Source: Siderastrea siderea
Lineage: Eukaryota > Cnidaria > Anthozoa > Scleractinia > Rhizangiidae
Assembly (NCBI GenBank): GCA_964030785.1
Contig: OZ034975.1
Span: 20,056,142 to 20,120,141, forward strand
Length of the DNA stretch: 64,000 nt
Direction of reading: 5' to 3'
Each line of letters opens with the position of its first letter. Position 1 is the first letter of the stretch. Positions 11,634-21,356 of this stretch are shown piece by piece. The position numbers and the translations under genes are program-made. The notes under the pieces are model-generated. The model ran no database searches. It saw only the letters and a program-made list of their open reading frames with translations, and had not been told where the DNA came from.

Positions 11634-11816
11634 TCTTCTGATTAGCATTTTACTCCCACTAAAGTATTTTTATTGTTTTTTATTATAATTTATCTTTTTC
11701 GCACTTTTTGTAGTATGTATTTTAATGTTCGCGCTTTTTATTCATCACTGGCAATCGAAAGCTCAAACTTTTAAATTTTTAACCAGAGAACGCTCAAAAT
11801 CTTATTATTTTCGGAT

Positions 11817-12844
11817 GCTTCTATTTTCTAGTGTTTACAAAATTCGATCTTTTAGAGCACAATTTCTCCAGATTTTTAGTGTGAAACTTGATTTTGTGAA
11901 AGTTCCTCAGCAGTTTCTCTAAGTTTCTCAAACATGTGAAGCAGTGGTTTCGCCATCAGAGATGATACTTTCTGCCATTTCCAACTTATTTTGAGACACC
12001 GTTTCAGTTTCACCGACATCGATTACATTTGCTCTAATGTTGGCAAGTGCCATGGGTTCGCAATGTTGTATAGCCTCTTTTAAAGGTGCTCACCGGTTGA
12101 ACATTGAAGCAGATGCCTCCTCAAACTGAAAGCAAAACTGACAATTGTTTTCGATGTGCCAACCATTAATTGTTCCCCCACCCCTTCTTGTATTCTCGCC
12201 TTAGCATCTTCTCCTCCTCCTCCTCTAACTATTACCAATAAACTTCTGAAAAGAAAACAAACAAACAAAAATGGATATGATTGCATGATAACATTACTCA
12301 TCGCTAACACATCTCTGATGTAACATCATGCTTTTTGTTAATAAGTTAATAATTAACAAACTATAAAGCGACACTAAGAAAATCACCCAAATAACTAATT
12401 TGACACGGGCGTCGCCCAAGGGGCCCTTTAATTTTTTCCTGGGGCGGTTAATTCAGCTTAGCTTTTTGCAAAAAACGGCCACATTATTAGATCAGTTGAC
12501 ACGACAGATACATTAATTGTGGCTATATAGTACCCGAAAATGAATTTTTTTTATTTTATTCACGCGACCCTTCTGTTGCAGTTTCGAGTAACAGATGGAG
12601 GTGAATAGCATAGCAGCTGGCTTAGCATCTGACGAGATGCCATTGACCGTTGATTTGTGCTTTCAAGTTCCTATTTTGGTGAAGACTGAAACCGACAACA
12701 GACTCTACAAGAAGATCACAGAGCAATGACTGTTTTGATGGCTGTAAGTGAAGCTATACGTGATGAACAGCTTTATCTACTCATACTGGGTGCCTTCAAG
12801 CAATGCCGTTGATTAGATTGTTATTTTAATAATAATTAAACTTG
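11817..12844. other. Intergenic DNA, nothing recognised
   Basis: AT-rich spacer between the Penelope-like element and the GTA microsatellite. No domain, splice-framed exon, inverted repeat or RNA gene was recognised. Confidence 0.5.
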
Positions 12845-12866
12845 TGGTTAAAGTAGTGGTAGTAGC

Positions 12867-12951
<85 letters not shown>

Positions 12952-12960
12952 ATGGTGGTG

Positions 12961-13031
<71 letters not shown>

Positions 13032-13067
13032 GGTGGTGGTGGTGGTGGTGGTAGTAGTAGTAGTAAA
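12845..13067 (+). repeat. (GTA)n/(GTG)n compound microsatellite at a LINE 3' end
   Basis: Alternating blocks of GTA and GTG trinucleotides, about 220 bp, sit directly against the 3' terminus of the minus-strand LINE (which reads ...GCAAATAAAGCAATTTAC into TAC repeats on its own strand). Many LINEs end in short microsatellite tails, so this array probably grew from such a tail. The poly-Val and poly-Thr translations are artefacts. Confidence 0.9.
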
Positions 13068-13342
13068 TTGCTTTATTTGCATGACTGCAAGATTTTACAG
13101 TATTGCAAAAGCATATTTATAGTAATTAATAACAAAACAAGACTAAATAGTACTCTAATATTATGCTAATGAACTTAAGTTACATCCCTTTCACTTGATA
13201 ATAACAATGTATCACGTATATTCATACACAAGGAAATAAACTTCATTACTAGCTTATTCACATGATAGTCGTTAGAGTTCATGAGAAGCTTTATGCTTTC
13301 TGAGGTTGATTTCCTTTCAATGTCAGGTATTATTTCATTGAT

Positions 13343-13666
13343 TCAATTTAAGAATGTCTGCCTCTGCAGAAAGTATTTGCTACATTGCAACAAGAAATGA
13401 GTTTCATTTTCTACTTGATTTGATTTACACAGTGGGCATAATCTAGTTTCTCTGGGCATATGATCGGTTTGATATCGACCTAGTTCAATCATAAGTTTGT
13501 GGTTACTTATTCTAAACTTCACTAAATTTCGTCTTTCATTAAAGCTTCCTAGCTGGTTTAAATAATCAGAAGTAAAGTATTCATCTTTAAAAACTTTATA
13601 AAATTCTAATTTCTTTGAATGTTCAATGCTGTGTCGCCAGAAGGATATATATTTCTCTTTCACGTT
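13343..13666 (-). pseudogene. LINE ORF2 C-terminal fragment
   Basis: The translation contains KFRISNHKLMIELGRYQTDH and then CPLCKSNQVENETHFLLQC, a Cys-Cys-His-Cys arrangement common at the C terminus of LINE ORF2 proteins. A paralogous sequence with the same layout lies at 34349-34600 on the other strand. Its upstream part is cut off by the inverted-repeat insertion at 13673. Confidence 0.8.
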
Positions 13667-13672
13667 ATGCAT

Positions 13673-14608
13673 GGTTCAATTTTACCTTTTACCATCCCCC
13701 CCCCCCGGGCAACCCCGGGGACAAGTCCAGCCCTTCGGTCCCGGGGGTGGGAAATTGTTTGAAGTCGTCTTGTCCCGGGGGGAGGGGGCGGGGCAAATCG
13801 AAAATAACTTCTTGTTGTTCCCTCGTTCTTGTGCAGTACGTCACTTCTCGGTTGACGCCGGACCGCGTTGAGAAGACTGCCTATTTCCAGGGAGAATCTC
13901 TAGAATTTGTAGCAGACTGGTTAGAGAAGATAATCTCTGAAAATTAAAATCTGTATTCGAAGGTACTTTTATTTTAAATTGTTAAAGGAATGTGCGTTTG
14001 ATGCGTACTCGAATAGTTGGCGTTCATCACAAAGATTTATTTCTTTTGTGAACGTATTTATGTATATACTAAGACGACTTAAATAGACTCTATATGAAAA
14101 CGGATGCACGGCTTTGTATTTAACAGAGGTCTCAGTCCAGTGTTCATTCTTATGAAACAAGCTAAGAAAACCTCCTTTAAAATGCTGCCATCGACTTGTT
14201 CACGGGCCTCTTGTGCGTATGTGCTATATTTAGAATAAATCACTTGGCGAAAATTCTTTACTCGCTAGCCTTTTGCGGTTAAGGGTTTTTCTTCAGTTTT
14301 TTTTTTCAAATATAGTCAGTGCATGTTTTTATTACATTATACATGTAGTGTCCTTCGTTCAAGAAACTCTAGAAAAGCGTTTAAGTTCTTGTCAAAATGT
14401 CTGGTTTTGCTATTGTACGGAAATCAATATCGTAATCTCTGTTTTGTACACAAAACAACGTATTTGTGGTCGATGAGCAGTCCCGGGGGTGAGGAATTGT
14501 CTCTTTTTGCGTGCCCGGGGGTGGGGAATAGACTGCCAAGTGAGAACAAAATTGCAAATCCCCGGGGGTATGCCCGGGGGGGGGGATGGTTACAGGTAGA
14601 ATTGAACC
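13673..14608. mobile_element. Inverted-repeat DNA element inserted in the LINE (0.94 kb)
   Basis: The two ends are inverted copies over about 45 bp: both begin GGTTCAATT(T/C)TACC and continue through ACCAT, a long C run and CCCGGGCA. ATGCAT flanks both sides (13667-13672, 14609-14614), a possible target duplication, though it is itself a palindrome. Other C/G-rich CCCGGGG motifs lie just inside each end. No transposase is visible, so it is a non-autonomous element. Its insertion splits the LINE ORF. Confidence 0.65.
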
Positions 14609-14614
14609 ATGCAT

Positions 14615-15433
14615 TAGTTGTATATCGTCTAATTCTATCATTATCTAAAGATTCAGGATCTAAATTGGACGGATGATATTGTTCTATCAAGTTCATAAAA
14701 TTGGAATAAAATCCCGAGTTCTTAATAGAATTTAGATTCTTCGACATGAAGAGAGATTGTTTGACTATAGAGTCATAATCCTTGTTGTTGAGATAAACAA
14801 AAAATTTACTTCTAAGTGACGTGTTTACAAAATTTGAGATGAATTTTTTCCATTGGGGAACTATCCCATGTTTTAAAATTCTGCTTGGTGTACACTCCCC
14901 ATATCTCACTGTTGTAGCTTAAGATCGGAAATATCATTGTGTCAAAAATCTGGGATGCAGTATTTGGATGAAGTCTATCGAGAAGTGTATGTTTTCGTAT
15001 CCTAGAAAAGTGTTCGAGTGCAAGAGTAAAGTTTCCTGTTGGAGTTAAACGTGTACCTAAATAGGTGTATTCTTGAACAATAAAATTATTTCAATTGGCT
15101 CGGTGCCTATGTTGAAGTTTATGTCAATGGATTTCCTTGGGCGTTTTTGGAATATCATTATTTTTGTTTTCTTGGGATTGACTTTTTCCATCCATGTTTT
15201 GCAATATGAAGAGAGAGTGTTTAAACAGTTTTGTAATCCGGTTTTGGATCTTGATAGGATGATCCAATCATCTGCATACAATAGTGAATTTATTTTTGTT
15301 CCATTTGTAAGAACAAATGGATCAGACAGTGTGTTTTCGAATATATACAGCAAACTGTTTATATAGAGGTTAAATAAAAGGGGACTTAAAATGTACACTT
15401 TGACGTACACCTCTTGAGCACGAGAAAGATCGA
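14615..15433 (-). pseudogene. LINE reverse transcriptase, palm with YADD and downstream region
   Basis: The minus strand encodes LSPLLFNLYINSLLY, then the catalytic SLLYADDWIILS (YADD codons at about 15267-15278) and KTWMEKVNPKKTKIMIFQK, standard LINE RT motifs. The frame breaks near 15057 and resumes in another frame as KKFISNFVNTSLRSKFFVYL and onwards to about 14615. The upstream fingers domain lies beyond the hAT-like insertion at 15442-17458. Confidence 0.8.
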
Positions 15434-15731
15434 GTTTTGTTCCCAGTATACATGACGGGGGGGTCCGACGGAGCTTCATATTGCAAACCCAAAAAAATAC
15501 ACAAGCCTGAAATTTTAGACCCAAAAAAATACCTGGCATCAAAATTTCCAACCCAAACAAATACAAGACTTAAATACCTCAATACTGATTTATTCAATTA
15601 AGCAGAACTTTCTAATGCATGATTTTGCATCAATAAGCTCATGAAATTTGTATGTCCGTTAATGTCTCTTCATCCTCCCTTCTGCTCCACATTTACAGAC
15701 AGGTCCTCATTGTGACACTACATTTTCTAAC

Positions 15732-16130
15732 AGGAACTGTAACGAGCGTTAAGAAATATACTACAATATTCTCTTAAAAAAACCTATAGTACAAAGTTAT
15801 CGAAATGTTTCCCTTAATCTCCCTCGGTAATACATTTAAGGAATTAGTGTACTGTATAAATGATGGCTCACCGAAGCCTTTCTGTGTGGAAATGCCATAA
15901 TTGTACTCTTACACATAATTAAATTTCACAGTTTCGAACAGGAACTGTAACGAGTGTAAAAAATACTGCAATACTCTCTTGACAAAAAAACCTACAGTAT
16001 AAAAGTGTCGAAATGTTTCCTTAAATCTCTCCCGGTAATGTACATTTATAGAATTAGTGAACTGTATAAATAACAGCTCGCCGAAGCCTTCCCGTGCGGG
16101 AATGGCGTAATTGTACTCTTCAACCATCAT
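15732..16130. repeat. Tandem duplication, period about 213 bp, inside the hAT-like element
   Basis: The segment beginning AGGAACTGTAACGAG at about 15732 recurs at about 15945 and runs through CACCGAAGCC-type sequence to GTACTCTT. The copies differ by scattered substitutions and small indels. Confidence 0.75.
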
Positions 16131-16499
16131 CAGCGATGTACTCTGAAGCGTCGTCGGCGGTATCCAGTGGAAAGTAGGCTTCCAGGAACATTGTGTCGGC
16201 TAGTGATAACCTGAAGACGTCCCGAGGAGCAGCTAAAGTGACATAAAAGACATTGAAATTATGAATATAAGAAATTCATATATTTGAACTGCGGAATGAA
16301 GAAAGAAATGTAAAGAAGATCCTCGCAGTTATTAACGCAACTTATGCAGCTGCGAAAAGAAAGCCCGAAAAAATCAGGCTTGCCGCAGTTCAAATATATG
16401 AATTGCCGCAGTTCAAATATATGAATTTCTTATATTCATAATTTCATCTTCATCTTTCCCGGGTATATTACGAACCAATTTAATGACCAGCTCCCAGTT

Positions 16500-16570
16500 G
16501 GCTTGATAGCTCAATTGGTTAGAGCGCTGCACCGGTATCGCAGAGGTCAGGGTTCGAATCCCGGCAAGCC
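16500..16570 (+). tRNA. tRNA-like sequence, copy 1 (probable tRNA-derived repeat)
   Basis: A-box TAGCTCAATTGG and B-box GGTTCGAATCC are intact pol III promoter elements, and GGCTTG/CAAGCC can form an acceptor stem. The acceptor stem is one pair short, the last anticodon-stem pair is a mismatch, and position 33 would be C rather than U, so a working tRNA is doubtful. Confidence 0.4.
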
Positions 16571-16746
16571 TGATTTTTTCGGGATTTCTTTTCGCAGCTG
16601 CATAAGTTGCGTTAATAACTGCGAGGATCTTCTTTACATTTATTTCTTCATTCCGCAGTTCAAATATATGAATTTCTTATATTCATAATTTCATCTTCAT
16701 CTTTCCCGGGTATATTACGAACCAATTTAATGACCAGCTCCCAGTT

Positions 16747-16817
16747 GGCTTGATAGCTCAATTGGTTAGAGCGCTGCACCGGTATCGCAGAGGTCAGGGT
16801 TCGAATCCCGGCAAGCC
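16747..16817 (+). tRNA. tRNA-like sequence, copy 2
   Basis: Same as the copy at 16500 base for base across the 71-nt core; it lies one 247-bp period downstream. The same structural defects apply. Confidence 0.4.
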
Positions 16818-16993
16818 TGATTTTTTCGGGCTTTCTTTTCGCAGCTGCATAAGTTGCGTTAATAACTGCGAGGATCTTCTTTACATTTATTTCTTCATTC
16901 CGCAGTTCAAATATATGAATTTCTTATATTCATAATTTCATCTTCATCTTTCCCGGGTATATTACGAACCAATTTAATGACCAGCTCCCAGTT

Positions 16994-17064
16994 GGCTTGA
17001 TAGCTCAATTGGTTAGAGCGCTGCACCGGTATCGCAGAGGTCAGGGTTCGAATCCCGGCAAGCC
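16994..17064 (+). tRNA. tRNA-like sequence, copy 3
   Basis: Third identical core, another 247 bp on. It is followed by a slightly diverged spacer (TTTTGTCGGG instead of TTTTTTCGGG) before the array ends. Confidence 0.4.
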
Positions 17065-17466
17065 TGATTTTGTCGGGCTTTCTTTTCGCAGTTGCATAAG
17101 TTGCGTTAATAACTGCGAGGATCTTCTTTACATTTATAAAAGACATTGATGGACATCATTGTAATGAGTCATAGAGAAGACAGGAAAAGTAAACAAGATT
17201 ACAAATGTACATTGTATTGTCTTCTTAATATTAACAGTTTTTCCGGAACACACGTCGCTGAAAAAAAAGTTTGAATGAATATTTTTCTGACCCACTGATC
17301 GCAACGAAAACCCGAAACGAAAAGTTCGCTCGGAGATAAGCCCCAAAAAAATACGTGACAGATCTCTTGACCCAAAAAAATAGCGAGCGTGTAAATTTTC
17401 AACCCAAAAAAATACGTCGGACCCCCCCCGTCATGTATACTTCGAGTACCCCCCTGGGGTTTTGTT

Positions 17467-17857
17467 TTCTCCGATTCTTATGGAACATGTAGAATTGCAA
17501 TAAAAGCTTTTGATCAGATTGAAGAAATGTCCTCCTATGTTGATTTTGAGCAGCTTGTAAAACAATCCCTCGTGCCAAACAGAGTCGAAAGCGTTACGAA
17601 AATCTACGAAACAAGCATAGACTTTTTCCTTATGGTAGTGGACATATTTATCTATTAGGGTCCTGAGAGTAAAAACATGGTCTGCAGTACGATTTTCAGG
17701 TAGAAAGCCAATTTGGGAATTTATGTAATATCTTGTTTTCTCTAAAATACAAGTATAGTCTTTGATTTAAAATGGAACAAAACAGTTTTCCAAGGCAACT
17801 AGATACACATATACCTCTATAGTTTGTTGGATCACTCTTGTCACCCGATTTGTAGAT
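17467..17857 (-). pseudogene. LINE reverse transcriptase, N-terminal palm fragment
   Basis: Read from 17857 downwards, the minus strand gives PIYKSGDKSDPTNYRGICV, then SSCLGKLFCSIL, a diagnostic LINE RT block. Stops and frameshifts follow before the hAT-like insertion at 17458. Sequence upstream of this block is replaced by the GGTAGT satellite. Confidence 0.75.
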
Positions 17858-20168
17858 TGGGGTGGTAGTGGTGGTGGTGGGGGTAGCACTTGGTAGTAGC
17901 AGTGGTAATGGTAGTGGTAGTGGTAGAAGCAGTGGTAGTGGTAGTGGTAGTGGCAGTGGTAGTGGCAGTGGTAGTGGTAGTGATAGTGGCAGTGGTAGTG
18001 GTGGTGGTAGCAGTAGTGGCAGTGGTAGTGATAGTGATAGTGGAGTGGTAGTGGTAGTGGCAGTGGAAGTGGTAGTGGTAGTGGTAGTGGAAGTGGTAGT
18101 GGAAGTGGTAGTGGTAGTGGAAGTGGTGGTGGTAGTGGTACTGGTAGTGGTAGTGGAAGTGGTAGTGGTAGTGGTAGTTGAAGTGGTAGTGGTAGTGGAA
18201 GTGGTAATGGTAGTGGTAGTGGTAGTGGTAGTGGTAGTGGTAGTGGAAGTGGTAGTGGTTGTGGTAGTGGTAGTGGTAGTGGTAGTGGAAGTGGTAGTGG
18301 TAGTGAAAGTGGCAGTGGTAGTGGTAGTGGTAGTGGTAGTGGTAGTGGTAGTGGTAGTGGTAGTGGTAGTGGTAGTGGTAGTGGTAGTGGTAGTGGAAGT
18401 GGTAGTGGAAGTGGAAGTGGTAGTGGAAGTGGTAGTGGTAGTGGAAGTGGTAGTGGTAGTGGTAGTGGAAGTGGTAGTGGTAGTGGTAGTGGTAGTGGTA
18501 GTGGTAGTGGAAGTGGTAGTGGTAGTGGTAGTGGTAGTGGTAGTGGTAGAAGCAGCGGTAGTGGTAATGGTAGTGGCAGTGGTAGTGGTAGTGGTAGTGG
18601 TAGTGGTAGTGGTAGAAGCAGTGGTAGTGGTAGTGGTAGTGGTAGTGGTAATGGCAGTGCTAGTGGTAGTGGTAGTGCTAGTGCTAGTGCTAGTGGTAGT
18701 AGTAGAAGCAGTGGAAGTGGTAGTGGAAGTGGTAGTGGTAGTGGAAGTGGTAGTGGTAGTGGTACTGGTAGTGGTAGTGGTAGTGGAAGTGGTAGTGGTA
18801 GTGAAAGTGGCAGTGGTAGTGGTAGTGGTAGTGGTAGTGGTAGTGGTAGTGGTAGTGGTAGTGGTAGTGGTAGTGGTAGTGGTAGTGGAAGTGGTAGTGG
18901 AAGTGGAAGTGGTAGTGGAAGTGGTAGTGGTAGTGGAAGTGGTAGTGGTAGTGGTAGTGGAAGTGGTAGTGGTAGTGAAAGTGGCAGTGGTAGTGGTAGT
19001 GGTAGTGGTAGTGGTAGTGGTAGTGGTAGTGGTAGTGGTAGTGGTAGTGGTAGTGGTAGTGGAAGTGGTAGTGGAAGTGGAAGTGGTAGTGGAAGTGGTA
19101 GTGGTAGTGGAAGTGGTAGTGGTAGTGGTAGTGGTAGTGGAAGTGGTAGTGGTAGTGGTAGTGGTAGTGGTAGTGGTAGTGGTAGTGGAAGTGGTAGTGG
19201 TAGTGGTAGTGGTAGTGGTAGAAGCAGCGGTAGTGGTAATGGTAGTGGTAGTGGCAGTGGTAGTGGTAGTGGTAGTGGTAGTGGTAGTGGTAGTGGTAGA
19301 AGCAGTGGTAGTGGTAGTGGTAATGGTAGTGGTAATGGCAGTGCTAGTGGTAGTGGTAGTGGTAGTGCTAGTGCTAGTGGTAGTAGTAGAAGCAGTGGAA
19401 GTGGTAGTGGAAGTGGTAGTGGTAGTGGAAGTGGTAGTGGTAGTGGTACTGGTAGTGGTAGTGGTAGTGGTAGTGGTAGTGGTAGTGGTAGTGGTAGTGG
19501 TAGTTGAAGTGGTAGTGGTAGTGGAAGTGGTAATGGTAGTGGTATTGGTAGTGGTAGTGGTAGTGGTAGTGGTAGTGGTAGTGGAAGTGGTAGTGGTTGT
19601 GGTAGTGATAGTGGTAGTGGTAGTGGAAGTGGTAGTGGTAGTGAAAGTGGCAGTGGTAGTGGTAGTGGTAGTGGTAGTGGTAGTGGTAGTGGTAGTGGTA
19701 GTGGTAGTGGTAGTGGAAGTGGTAGTGGAAGTGGAAGTGGTAGTGGAAGTGGTAGTGGTAGTGGAAGTGGTAGTGGTAGTGGTAGTGGAAGTGGTAGTGG
19801 TAGTGGTAGTGGTAGTGGTAGTGGAAGTGGTAGTGGTAGTGGTAGTGGTAGTGGTAGTGGTAGAAGCAGCGGTAGTGGTAATGGTAGTGGTAGTGGCAGT
19901 GGTAGTGGTAGTGGTAGTGGTAGTGGTAGTGGTAGTGGCAGTGCTAGTGATAGTGATAGTGGCAGTGGTAGTGGTAGTGGTAGTGGTAGTGGCAGTGCTA
20001 GTGCTAGTGGTAGTGGTAGTGGTAATGGCAGTGCTAGTGGTAGTGGTAGTGCTAGTGCTAGTGGTAGTAGTAGAAGCAGTGGTAGTGGTAGCGGTAGTGT
20101 ATGGGGAGTGGTAGTGGTAGTGGTAGTGATAGTGGTAGTGGTGGTGGTAGTAGTCGTAGTAGTAAGTT
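17857..20168 (+). repeat. GGTAGT hexanucleotide satellite (2.3 kb) with higher-order structure
   Basis: Nearly pure GGTAGT/GGAAGT/GGTGGT units. Variant markers recur: AGAAGCAGCGG at about 18548, 19221 and 19863, and GCTAGTGGTAGTAGTAGAAG at about 18690, 19372 and 20056, indicating a higher-order period of roughly 640-685 bp. The single long open frame through it is poly-Val and is not a gene. It starts where the LINE RT sequence stops. Confidence 0.9.
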
Positions 20169-20586
20169 TGTTTCCCCTATATTTCTACGTTTTAGTTATA
20201 GAGTGATTTTACCCGTGGAATAGATACTAAACTATTACGCACTACTACACACTTATTCCATTGTTTTCTTTCGTTCAAATTTGACTACTAGACACTACTT
20301 CTTAGATATTGTTTCACTGTATAAGTAAAATCACTCTAGGTGTATATGTGTGTATCTACAAGATTGACGCTACTCAGGTCCGCAGCTCGGAGATTCGCAG
20401 ACATAATCGATTTAACTTTTGACATTTTATTACCCTGTTCCTAGAAGTTATTCTTAATTCTCTTTCCTTAAACGAAACCTATCTAAAGCAAAATTGAAAC
20501 GCAAAGTAGCCATATCGATTCAAGAAGAGGTGCGGTTTTGCAGCTCAATTCTGATGGAAAAGGGAAAAAACCTTCTAGGATCAAGT
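20169..20586. other. Spacer between satellite and Mutator-like element
   Basis: AT-rich sequence with no recognised gene, repeat or RNA. Confidence 0.5.
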
Positions 20587-20614
20587 ATCTTTTTAGGGTG
20601 CCTGTAAAACCTGG

Positions 20615-20755
20615 AACACCCCCGAACACCCCGGAACATCCCCGGAACACCCCCCAGAACACCCCAGAACAACCCCTGAACACCCCTGGAACATCCCATA
20701 GTACCCCGGAACACCCTCGAAACAGCCAGGAACACCCCCAGAACACCAAAAATAG
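20615..20755 (+). repeat. GGAACACCCC minisatellite (left arm of the Mutator-like element)
   Basis: About a dozen imperfect copies of GGAACACCCC or GGAACATCCC, period 10-12 bp. The mirror array lies at 22705-22795 in inverted orientation. Frames through it yield NTPEHPRN-type repeats that are artefacts. Confidence 0.8.
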
Positions 20756-21167
20756 TGGTCAGCGGTCAGACTGCTCACGAATTGACGAAGCCGAAGACCT
20801 CCGAAGATTCCCAATTCTTCATAAGACTTTTGCAGATCACTCTGAGATTTCCGAACATTTCAAGAATGCTTCGGAATATTTTCGAAGCTTTTAAGAACAG
20901 CGAAAGAACCAAATCTTAATAGAAAAAATATATTATACACGTGACCTTCATATCAATAACTTACGATTTTCAATGATATGAAAATGTGACAGTTGAATTA
21001 TTAATTCTGCATTGATATTTCTCGTGCGAGGTTTGCATTATCACGCTCAAAAAACACGTGTGACCTCAAGGACATAACAAAGCCAAATAATAGTGTCACG
21101 CAATGTTATGAGGTCATTATTCCGAGGTCACACTATCGTCATCGTTTTATTACCACAGGCGCGTGTC

Positions 21168-21356
21168 ACTCTCTCCTCCGCAGAGGCCTCCTACGGTCAC
21201 GCTGGGTAGAAACGCGCGGAGGCTGGGAAGAGGGAAAAATTAAAGCGTGCGGGGAACGTTCCCCGCGCTCCCTTTTTCTCTCTCCAGCGCTCCCGCTTCC
21301 CTCTTTTTTCTTTCACTGGTGTTCACTAACTGGAGCCTCTACGGAGGAGAGAACGC
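21168..21356. repeat. Imperfect palindrome inside the Mutator-like element
   Basis: CTCTCTCCTCCGCAGAGGC at the left is inverted at the right as GCCTCTACGGAGGAGAGAA. A central GC-rich palindrome (GGGGAACGTTCCCCGC, about 21251-21266) sits between the arms. No flanking duplication was found. Confidence 0.5.

Larger units (their letters stand above)
9438..11806 (+). mobile_element. Penelope-like retroelement with an inverted 5' copy of its 3' end
   Basis: The element encodes a reverse transcriptase joined to a GIY-YIG endonuclease, the hallmark of Penelope-like elements. Its 3' part (11084-11806) is repeated in inverted orientation at its 5' side (9438-10178). The arms are colinear and nearly identical, except for 18 extra bases in the left arm near 9495-9512. 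The RT is truncated at its N terminus exactly where the inverted arm begins. TATTTTCGGATG occurs at 9393-9404 and 11805-11816, so a 12-bp target duplication is plausible, although about 33 extra bases separate the left copy from the arm. Inverted or tandem partial copies are known for this class. Near identity of the arms implies recent insertion. Confidence 0.85.
16258..17138. repeat. 247-bp tandem repeat with tRNA-like units and an inverted flank
   Basis: Three head-to-tail units have a period of exactly 247 bp (GGCTTG at 16500, 16747, 16994). A partial inverted copy of the spacer lies just before them (about 16258-16385), so the array begins with a large inverted repeat around AAATATATGAA. 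Units differ at single bases, which suggests recent amplification. Confidence 0.85.
15442..17458. mobile_element. hAT-like non-autonomous element (2.0 kb) with 8-bp target duplication
   Basis: GTTTTGTT flanks both sides (15434-15441 and 17459-17466), a perfect 8-bp target duplication typical of hAT transposons, and it lies within the LINE RT. The termini are CCCAG; the right end reads CCCAGGGGGGTACTCGAAG inward, whereas the left end has lost about 14 bases after CCCAG before both continue with TATACATGACGGGGGG. Inside are AACCCAAAAAAATAC repeats at both ends, a duplicated 213-bp segment, and three 247-bp units with tRNA-like sequences. No transposase is seen. Confidence 0.75.
13068..17857 (-). 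mobile_element. LINE (non-LTR retrotransposon), 5'-truncated, broken by two insertions
   Basis: Reverse-transcriptase coding sequence reads right to left: 17857-17467 (fingers/palm), 15433-15057 (palm with YADD), 15056-14615 (thumb and beyond), 13666-13343 (C-terminal CCHC-like domain), then a 3' UTR ending in AATAAAGC at about 13073. The parts are separated by a 2.0-kb hAT-like element (15442-17458) and a 0.94-kb inverted-repeat element (13673-14608). The element stops at 17857, where satellite DNA begins. The 3' UTR resembles the second LINE copy at 34349-34916, so both belong to one family, perhaps of the CR1/L2/jockey kind. Frameshifts and stops mark it as dead. Confidence 0.8.

Noticed and set aside
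12813..13122. Poly-Val and poly-Thr frames on both strands
   Set aside because: Translation of the GTA/GTG microsatellite.
16500..17064. Three functional tRNA genes
   Set aside because: Acceptor stem is short, an anticodon-stem pair is mismatched and U33 is absent; more likely tRNA-derived repeats, so they were reported as tRNA-like with low confidence.
17862..20114. Open frame of 750 codons
   Set aside because: It is almost pure Val/Glu/Ala from the GGTAGT satellite; such repeats are open in several frames by chance.
20483..20894. Frames with NTPEHPRN or GVFRGCSG repeats
   Set aside because: Translations of the GGAACACCCC minisatellite in the Mutator-like element.
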